A stretch of DNA of 11,690 bases from an uncultured Sphingosinicella sp. (GTDB taxonomy: Bacteria; Pseudomonadota; Alphaproteobacteria; Sphingomonadales; Sphingomonadaceae): positions 1 to 11,690 of the forward strand of contig CAMPIH010000063.1 in assembly GCA_946886275.1 (NCBI GenBank), in the 5' to 3' direction. The notes under the pieces are model-generated. The model ran no database searches, was not told where the DNA came from, and saw only the letters and a list, made by a program, of their open reading frames with translations. Below, piece after piece: positions 7,655 to 11,690 of the stretch; within the stretch, counting starts at the first letter, position 1, and each line of letters starts with the position of its first letter. Both the position numbers and the translations under genes were made by a program.

Positions 7655-9178
7655 TCAGGCTTGCCGGTTGCGGTCCGGTGCGTAGCGCGCTGCCCAGCGG
7701 ATCGCCGCGTCGCCCGCATTGGTGCGGACGAAGCACTCGCCGCCGAGCGACTTGATCGAAGCGCAAAGACGCCCGGCGTCCACCGAAGAGGCGAAGCCGG
7801 AGACGGAAACCCGATGGAGTGTCCGGCCGTCGATGTTGATCGTGGTGGTGGTCGGCTGAAGCCGTCCCAGGCCGTAGTTCCGCTCCGACTCCTGCCATGC
7901 ACGCTCGGCATTGCCCTCGTTGCTGAAGGCGCCGAGCTGGACGACGAAGCGGCCGTCGCTGACGGGGCGGACCGTAGGCGCCGCCTGCGGCCGGAACACC
8001 GGCGCCATCGGTCGGCTCACCGCGGCGGTGCGGATGATCGCCCGGTTGGGGCGGGTCAGGGTTTCCGCGGCAGCCGCGAACTGAACGTCGAGCTCGTCGG
8101 CCGAGACGGACTGCGGCACCGGCACCTGCGGCACCTCGGGCTCAATCGCTTGCGCGACCTCGACCGGGGCGGCCGGAGTCGGCCACCAATCGGGCTCGGC
8201 CTGAGATTCGGCGGGTTCGGGCAAGCTGAGGGGCTCGAGCGGCTCCGGCGAGACCGAGGTCTGAGTCGGCTGCTGATAGGCCAGAACCGTGGTTTCCGGC
8301 ATGGACGGTGCAGGCGCCGCCGAGGCGAAGACCTGAGCCGGTGCGGGTACGGATGCGGGCGCGGGTGCGGGCGCTGGCGCTGGCGCGGCCTGCGCATAAG
8401 CCTCGACCGGAGCGGTCTCGGCGGGAGCAACGGCCGGCTGGACAAGTGCAAGGCGGACCGGCTGGCCGGAATCGGCGACGGGGTTCACGCCAAGCAGGCT
8501 GGCCACCTGCGCCGATTGGCCGCCGGGACGCGCCATTGCTGCCCATTGCTGAAGGCGCCTGGGCAATTCGGCCGGCGAGATGTCCTGAGCGGCGACCGCT
8601 CGGGCGCGCTGCCAATTACCGGCGAGCGCATAGGACAAAGCGAGATTCTGGCGAAGCCGCGGAGTCGAATCATGCTGGCGCGCCGCGGGTTCGAGAATTT
8701 CGATCGCGCGTTCCGGCATTCCGGCGAGCGCATAAGCGAGCCCGACGTCGGCGGCCGGCGCTCGTCCCGCAAGCTCGTCGAGCTGGCCGACCGCGGCTTG
8801 CGGCCGCCCCAGCGCGACTTGCATCAGGGCATAGCTCAAACCGGCGCGGACATGCGGGGGATCGAGCTCGAGAACGTCGGCATAGGTCGTTCGGGCCGCC
8901 TCGAAGCGCCCGATCTTCAGATAGATGTCGGCGAGCAGCAGGCGGTAGCCGGCATCGCGCGGAGACAGTTCGACGGCGCGTTCGATCTCGGTCAGGGCGT
9001 CGGCGAGCCGGCCCTGCTGGATCGAGCGAATCGCCTGGCTGTGCAACTGCATAGCTTCCTGGGCCGGCGCGCTTCGCGGCGAATCCGGCCTCGCCAGCGC
9101 AGAGTTGGAGAGGAAGACGGCAGTGCCGATGCTCAGCGCCAGCGTAGAGGCGGCAATGTTGATCGCGATCCTGTTCAT
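7655..9178 (-). CDS. Exported TPR protein with C-terminal SPOR domain
   Basis: The 507-residue protein starts with a Sec-type signal peptide (MNRIAINIAASTLALSIGTA, cleavage near Ala27-Leu-Ala-Arg30), so it is periplasmic. Residues about 42-190 are tetratricopeptide-like helical repeats (for example GRLADALTEIERAVELSP and GRFEAARTTYADVLELDP). A long Pro/Ala/Glu-rich linker covers about 245-405. Residues about 410-485 form a SPOR domain (RFVVQLGAFSNEGNAERAW, then LHRVSVSGFASSVDAGRLC), a family that binds denuded septal peptidoglycan. It is the third gene of a unit with the RHH-like and ParA-like genes, 13 bases downstream of the former, with GGGGGAGCGGGAAG just before the ATG. The layout suggests a cell-envelope or division role; that is inference. 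Tight homologues are not known to me by name. Confidence 0.9.
   Translation of the reverse strand: MNRIAINIAASTLALSIGTAVFLSNSALARPDSPRSAPAQEAMQLHSQAIRSIQQGRLADALTEIERAVELSPRDAGYRLLLADIYLKIGRFEAARTTYADVLELDPPHVRAGLSYALMQVALGRPQAAVGQLDELAGRAPAADVGLAYALAGMPERAIEILEPAARQHDSTPRLRQNLALSYALAGNWQRARAVAAQDISPAELPRRLQQWAAMARPGGQSAQVASLLGVNPVADSGQPVRLALVQPAVAPAETAPVEAYAQAAPAPAPAPAPASVPAPAQVFASAAPAPSMPETTVLAYQQPTQTSVSPEPLEPLSLPEPAESQAEPDWWPTPAAPVEVAQAIEPEVPQVPVPQSVSADELDVQFAAAAETLTRPNRAIIRTAAVSRPMAPVFRPQAAPTVRPVSDGRFVVQLGAFSNEGNAERAWQESERNYGLGRLQPTTTTINIDGRTLHRVSVSGFASSVDAGRLCASIKSLGGECFVRTNAGDAAIRWAARYAPDRNRQA
8336..8389 (-). repeat. Pro-Ala dipeptide codon repeat in the SPOR protein linker
   Basis: Eighteen codons encode an almost pure Ala-Pro run (residues 264-281 of the TPR-SPOR protein) from imperfect GCG/GCA-CCC/CCA hexamers. 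It is a flexible periplasmic linker and a likely site of length variation between strains by slippage. Confidence 0.7.
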
Positions 9179-9191
9179 CTTCCCGCTCCCC

Positions 9192-9761
9192 CTAGTTTCG
9201 CGCCGAGCCCGCGGCAGGCATGCGCTGCACCATCGTCTCGACCTCCGGCACCGACTCCAGAAAGGCGTCCAGCGCGCTGGTGACGATCTGCTGCGCGGAC
9301 CGCCCCGTCACGGCGCAGGCGAGCCGAAGCCGCAAGTGCCGCTCCGAATCGAGCCGAAGCGTGAAGGCCGACTTCTTGCCCGCGGGCACCGAAGTGCTCT
9401 GCGGCAGCGAGACGACCTTGGCCTTGGCTGCGGGTGTCTTCGGCGAAGGCTGTTCGGCCGGAGCCGGCTCGCCCTCCTCGACGTCGAAGCTCTCCGCGAT
9501 TGCGCGTTGCTGTGCGACGACCGGCAGCGGCTCGACTTCAGCGCGAAAGGGCTTCGGCGCCGGAGTCAGGGCCGAAATCGAACTCGGCACATGCTCGACC
9601 ATTTCCGGTTCGGGCTGTTCCTCGACCTGCGGGGCATAGCCCATGTCGTTCCAGCCGAGATCCTCGATCGGGGTGAAACCCTGGGGCCGCATCGCCGGCT
9701 TGGCAGCGCCCTTGCGGGCGAGCAGACCGGACGACAGGGAGGCGTATCTTGCTTCATTCAT
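9192..9761 (-). CDS. Putative ParA-partner protein with ribbon-helix-helix-like C-terminus
   Basis: The 189-residue protein is of unknown function. Residues 1-30 hold a basic patch (ARYASLSSGLLARKGAAKP), residues about 40-128 are low-complexity, Pro/Glu/Ala-rich and probably disordered, and residues about 130-172 (KSAFTLRLDSERHLRLRL, then TGRSAQQIVTSALDAFLES) look like one strand followed by two helices, the ribbon-helix-helix plan of small dimeric DNA-binding proteins. Start: the ATG at 9761 has GTGAGGGGG 8-10 bases upstream; an upstream in-frame start at 9785 would overlap parA and lacks support. It begins 13 bases after the parA-like stop. ParA ATPases are typically encoded next to a partner that binds DNA or cargo and stimulates ATP hydrolysis, often through a basic N-terminus. 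That this is such a partner is inference. Confidence 0.8.
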   Translation of the reverse strand: MNEARYASLSSGLLARKGAAKPAMRPQGFTPIEDLGWNDMGYAPQVEEQPEPEMVEHVPSSISALTPAPKPFRAEVEPLPVVAQQRAIAESFDVEEGEPAPAEQPSPKTPAAKAKVVSLPQSTSVPAGKKSAFTLRLDSERHLRLRLACAVTGRSAQQIVTSALDAFLESVPEVETMVQRMPAAGSARN

Positions 9762-9774
9762 TGCCACGTCCCCC

Positions 9775-10494
9775 TCACTGGCCAATTACGCGCCGGCCGA
9801 AACCGGAAGCGGGACGTTGAGCGAGCGGATGGGGCACGATGCCGCCGGGCGCCGAAAACACGGTGCGGCGGAAATTCTTCTCCAGGCGATCTGCAATATA
9901 ATCCCACAATTCGACGACTTCCTTTGCCGAGCGGCTATTGGCGTCGACTTCCATCACGGTTCGCCCGTCGATCATCGACGCCGCGAAATCGGTGCGGTGA
10001 TGAAGGGTTACCGGGGCGACGGTACCGTGCTGCGAAAGGGCGACGGCCGCTTCGTAGGTGATCTTCGCCTTGGGCGTCGCGCCGTTGACGACGAAGATGA
10101 GGGGCTTGCCGGCGCGTTCGCACAGATCCACCGTGGCGCCGACGGCACGCAGATCGTGCGGGCTGGGACGCGTCGGAATCAGGATCAGCTCGGCGACCTG
10201 GATGACGCTCTGGATGGCCATCGTGATCGCCGGCGGCGTATCGATGACGGCGAGCTTGAAGCCCTGCTGGCGAAGCACCTCGAGATCGGCGCCGAGCCGG
10301 GCTACCGTGGTTTGGGCGAAGGCGGGCATTTCATCCTCGCGCTCGTTCCACCAATCGGCAAGCGACCCCTGCGGATCGATATCGATCAGGCAGACGGGAC
10401 CGGAGCCGGCCCGCTGTGCCTGAACGGCGAGATGGCCGGATAGGGTTGTTTTCCCCGATCCGCCCTTTTGAGAGGACAAAGCCAAAACGCGCAT
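9775..10494 (-). CDS. ParA/MinD-family deviant Walker ATPase
   Basis: The 239-residue protein is a small ParA-type ATPase with the nucleotide sandwich-dimer signature. The deviant Walker A SQKGGSGKTT has signature Lys10 and Lys15; Walker A' is DIDPQGS (Asp38, Asp40); Walker B is AVIDTPP (Asp85). No N-terminal helix-turn-helix extension is present, so it is a short, ParA-Ib/orphan-like form rather than a plasmid type Ia. The start ATG at 10494 is supported by GAGGG eight bases upstream and by the immediate MRVLALSSQKGG strand. Its tail after residue 210 (TVFSAPGGIVPHPLAQRP) is probably flexible. There is no parB with HTH domain or parS site nearby, so a chromosome-segregation parA is less likely than an orphan positioning ATPase. 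First gene of the operon with the RHH-like and SPOR genes. Confidence 0.92.
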   Translation of the reverse strand: MRVLALSSQKGGSGKTTLSGHLAVQAQRAGSGPVCLIDIDPQGSLADWWNEREDEMPAFAQTTVARLGADLEVLRQQGFKLAVIDTPPAITMAIQSVIQVAELILIPTRPSPHDLRAVGATVDLCERAGKPLIFVVNGATPKAKITYEAAVALSQHGTVAPVTLHHRTDFAASMIDGRTVMEVDANSRSAKEVVELWDYIADRLEKNFRRTVFSAPGGIVPHPLAQRPASGFGRRVIGQ

Positions 10495-10692
10495 GAATTT
10501 TCCCTCGGTTCCCAGGCGTAGGACCAAGGGCTTGCACCCGTCGGTGCTAAAATCCGGTTAACCCAACGGGCAGATCCTTGCGAAATCGCGCAATGCGCAC
10601 CCCCGCCAATTTGCGACAGGGACCGGCGCCCTTGCCTGTCTGGTAACTCGGCGACATGATGAACAAACCGTCCTGGTGAGCGAAAGGTCGCG
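10495..10692. promoter_or_regulatory. Divergent intergenic region between parA-like and XRE genes, with inverted repeats
   Basis: This 198-base gap must hold the divergent promoters. Three inverted repeats lie within 60 bases: GCACC-N4-GGTGC (10534-10547), the palindrome GGTTAACC (10556-10563) and TTGCG-N6-CGCAA (10578-10593). These are candidate operators, most simply for the adjacent XRE regulator. I could not pick a clear -35/-10 pair on either strand. It carries no ORF with coding character. Confidence 0.45.
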
Positions 10693-11256
10693 ATGCGCAG
10701 CCGCATAAGGGAAGTTCGTCGGGCACGCGGGATGACTCTTCAGGACGTCGCGGAGCGTTGCGACCCGCCGACGACGCCGCAGACGATCGGACGCCTCGAA
10801 ACCGGCGCGCGCACCGTTTCCGTTCGCTGGCTGAATCGAATCGCCGGGGCGCTCGGAGTCGAAGCCGCCGATCTCGTTCTCCTCCCGGCGCGCGACGACG
10901 TGCCGATCGCGGCGGTCCTGGATCATGACGGCGTCCGACCGCTTCGGCACGAAGTGGTGGTTATTGCTCCCAGGCCTGGTCCGGGCACGATTGCGATCAC
11001 CGTCGAGTCCGGCACCGGCGATTATCGCGGTGGCGACGAGATCTGGCTCAGGCGACTTGAACCGGAGGCCCTTGCCAGCGCCTTCAACCGGGACGTGCTG
11101 GTACCCCGTCAGGGCGACCGGTTCGTCTTCGGCAGGTTGATCGGTCGCGATGGAAACCGGCTGCATATCCTCGCCCTTGGCGCCAGCCGGCGCCAGATCG
11201 TGGTCGCCGATCCCGCCTGGATCGCGGTGGCCGTGACCCTGATCCGAACCCTCTAG
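10693..11256 (+). CDS. XRE-family transcriptional regulator with S24-like C-terminal domain
   Basis: The 187-residue protein has an N-terminal helix-turn-helix of the XRE/Cro-CI type at about residues 4-62 (IREVRRARGMTLQDVAERC, then PQTIGRLETGARTVSVRWL and LGVEAADLVLLP). The C-terminal half (about 70-187) has the strand pattern of S24/LexA-like domains: a GTGDYRGGDEIWLRR segment where family members carry the Gly-Asp-Ser-Met nucleophile loop, and a later RFVFGRLI segment where the catalytic Lys would be. Neither Ser-Met nor the Lys is evident, so self-cleavage is unlikely and a sensing or dimerising role is more probable. The ATG at 10693 follows GAAAGG by 5-6 bases. It is divergent from the parA-like operon and may control it. 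The HTH assignment is firm; the S24 resemblance is by eye. Confidence 0.82.
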   Translation: MRSRIREVRRARGMTLQDVAERCDPPTTPQTIGRLETGARTVSVRWLNRIAGALGVEAADLVLLPARDDVPIAAVLDHDGVRPLRHEVVVIAPRPGPGTIAITVESGTGDYRGGDEIWLRRLEPEALASAFNRDVLVPRQGDRFVFGRLIGRDGNRLHILALGASRRQIVVADPAWIAVAVTLIRTL

Positions 11257-11257
11257 C

Positions 11258-11274
11258 CCGCTCGGCCAGAGCGG
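11258..11274 (+). terminator. Hairpin after the XRE gene
   Basis: CCGCTC and GAGCGG form a perfect 6-bp GC-rich stem with a 5-base loop starting two bases after the XRE stop codon. The following CGATCTT is only weakly T-rich, so termination would be partial. Confidence 0.4.
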
Positions 11275-11376
11275 CGATCTTCCGGGATGCTTCGACGTCC
11301 TCTGGGTTCTTGCGGATGATCGGCGGGTCGGGAGCCTCGCCGGACCGTGGGCGTTGGCCATTGCCGCAGAGGGAGA

Positions 11377-11487
11377 ATGGCCTTGTTTCTTTTCTTTTCA
11401 AATCGTCTCGGCTGCGCCGGCTCGCTTCTGGCGACCTTGATCGGCACCTTGCTGATCCTGATCCTGCTCGGATGGATCAATTTTTGA
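11377..11487 (+). CDS. 36-aa single-pass membrane miniprotein
   Basis: This short gene encodes MALFLFFSNRLGCAGSLLAT followed by a hydrophobic helix of Leu, Ile and Gly ending GWINF. Residues about 15-33 make one membrane-spanning segment, preceded by a hydrophobic N-terminal patch and an Asn-Arg turn (SNRLGC). An AGAGGGAG site lies immediately upstream of the ATG, with slightly short spacing. The combination of a ribosome site, a clean start and an unbroken hydrophobic design makes it a real gene rather than chance. Very short proteins of this FSNRLGC-plus-helix type are, as far as I recall, found as unnamed ORFs in sphingomonads; I cannot confirm this here. Function unknown. The stop codon ends one base before the CCA end of the antisense tRNA-Val. 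Confidence 0.72.
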   Translation: MALFLFFSNRLGCAGSLLATLIGTLLILILLGWINF

Positions 11488-11562
11488 TGGTGGGCGGTGA
11501 CGGGATCGAACCGCCGACCCTCTCGGTGTAAACGAGACGCTCTACCGCTGAGCTAACCGCCC
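11488..11562 (-). tRNA. tRNA-Val (anticodon UAC)
   Basis: Read on the minus strand, a full cloverleaf folds: acceptor stem GGGCGGT with ACCGCCC, D-arm GCTC/GAGC, anticodon stem TCTCG/CGAGA with 7-base loop TTTACAC (anticodon TAC at 11530-11528), variable region GGGTC, T-arm GGCGG-TTCGATC-CCGTC, discriminator A and encoded CCA (11490-11488). The length is 75 bases with CCA. It decodes GUA and related Val codons. It is convergent with the miniprotein gene, whose stop codon directly adjoins the CCA. The short repeat ATCAA-TTT-TTGAT at 11476-11488, inside that gene, is a possible 3' end signal. Confidence 0.97.
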
Positions 11563-11601
11563 GCATCCTCCTCCTGCCACCGGCACCCGCTCGGGACAAG
11601 A

Positions 11602-11635
11602 TCGGCGGTACGGCCCCTTCACGTCATGCCGCCGA
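11602..11635. other. Inverted repeat between tRNA-Val and the right-edge gene
   Basis: TCGGCGG (11602-11608) and CCGCCGA (11629-11635) are perfect 7-base arms with a 20-base loop. On the minus strand this lies 14 bases after the stop of the right-edge gene and could be its transcript end. The rest of the 11563-11648 gap shows no gene and no clear tRNA promoter. Confidence 0.3.
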
Positions 11636-11648
11636 CCGGGGAACAGAT

Positions 11649-11690
11649 TCACCCCAGCGACTTCACGATCTCCTCGACCATCTTCTTGGC
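11649..11690 (-). CDS. C-terminal end of an unidentified protein (partial)
   Basis: The last 13 codons of an open frame entering from the right edge read AKKMVEEIVKSLG and then TGA. Every codon ends in G or C, as in real genes of this genome, and the peptide is a plausible charged C-terminal helix. It is too short to identify, and no other frame there shows such bias. The tRNA-Val lies downstream on the same strand. Confidence 0.6.
   Translation of the reverse strand, partial: AKKMVEEIVKSLG

Noticed and set aside
7661..9283. 540-codon plus-strand open frame opposite the TPR-SPOR gene
   Set aside because: Antisense shadow: extremely Arg/Gly-rich, no domain, and the opposite strand carries a signal peptide, TPRs and a SPOR domain.
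9105..10061. 318-codon plus-strand open frame opposite the RHH-like and ParA-like genes
   Set aside because: Crosses two genes and their intergenic gap antisense, Arg-rich and without domain or ribosome site.
9775..10494. Chromosome-partition parAB locus or chromosomal integration of a plasmid
   Set aside because: No ParB with HTH, no repeated parS-like sites and no replication or mobility gene is present; the partner is an RHH-like protein with a SPOR gene downstream.
10558..11361. 267-codon minus-strand open frame opposite the XRE gene
   Set aside because: Antisense to a clear HTH protein and runs through the divergent promoter region; no homology recognised.
1..11690. CRISPR array, insertion sequence or tRNA-linked integrated element
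   Set aside because: No spaced direct repeats, transposase or integrase motifs, or duplicated tRNA 3' end were found; the only tandem repeat is the Pro-Ala coding run.

Overview
The window is high-GC (about two thirds G+C) chromosomal DNA with coding density and strongly G/C-ending codons typical of an alphaproteobacterium, most likely a sphingomonad. Support comes from the gatCAB, ruvX and pyrB neighbourhood, a tRNA-Val(UAC), a ParA/SPOR locus and several small hypothetical genes. The taxonomic call is inference from gene content; no 16S gene is present. I see no insertion sequence, phage module, CRISPR array or plasmid gene.

Bases 1-2281 (minus strand) hold the GatCAB amidotransferase operon in the order gatC, gatA, an 86-residue unknown ORF, gatB (cut by the window edge). 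Every junction overlaps by 4 to 8 bases, so the unknown ORF looks translationally coupled into the operon. Bases 2342-4992 hold two divergent genes: a Tat-exported formylglycine sulfatase (minus) and a membrane-anchored DUF3089 alpha/beta-hydrolase (plus), sharing a short intergenic region. They look like an accessory pair set between gatC and ruvX. The sulfatase has no normal start codon where its Shine-Dalgarno and signal peptide predict one; an ATC sits there instead.

Bases 5056-7593 (plus) hold ruvX, a short MgtE-type Mg2+ transporter lacking the usual N-terminal domain, and pyrB. A hairpin at 7603-7632 separates pyrB from a convergent operon. That operon (minus, 10494 to 7655) is parA-like ATPase, a disordered protein with a C-terminal ribbon-helix-helix-like segment, and a periplasmic TPR-SPOR protein, with 13-nt gaps and strong Shine-Dalgarno sites. 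This is the best candidate for an undescribed system: a ParA positioning ATPase, a putative cytoplasmic adaptor or DNA-binding partner, and a septal-peptidoglycan-binding protein in one transcript. Divergent from it is an XRE regulator whose C-terminal half resembles a degenerate S24/LexA fold.

Bases 11258-11690 hold a putative terminator, a 36-residue membrane miniprotein whose stop codon abuts the 3' end of an antisense tRNA-Val(UAC), and the last 13 codons of an unidentified gene entering from the right.
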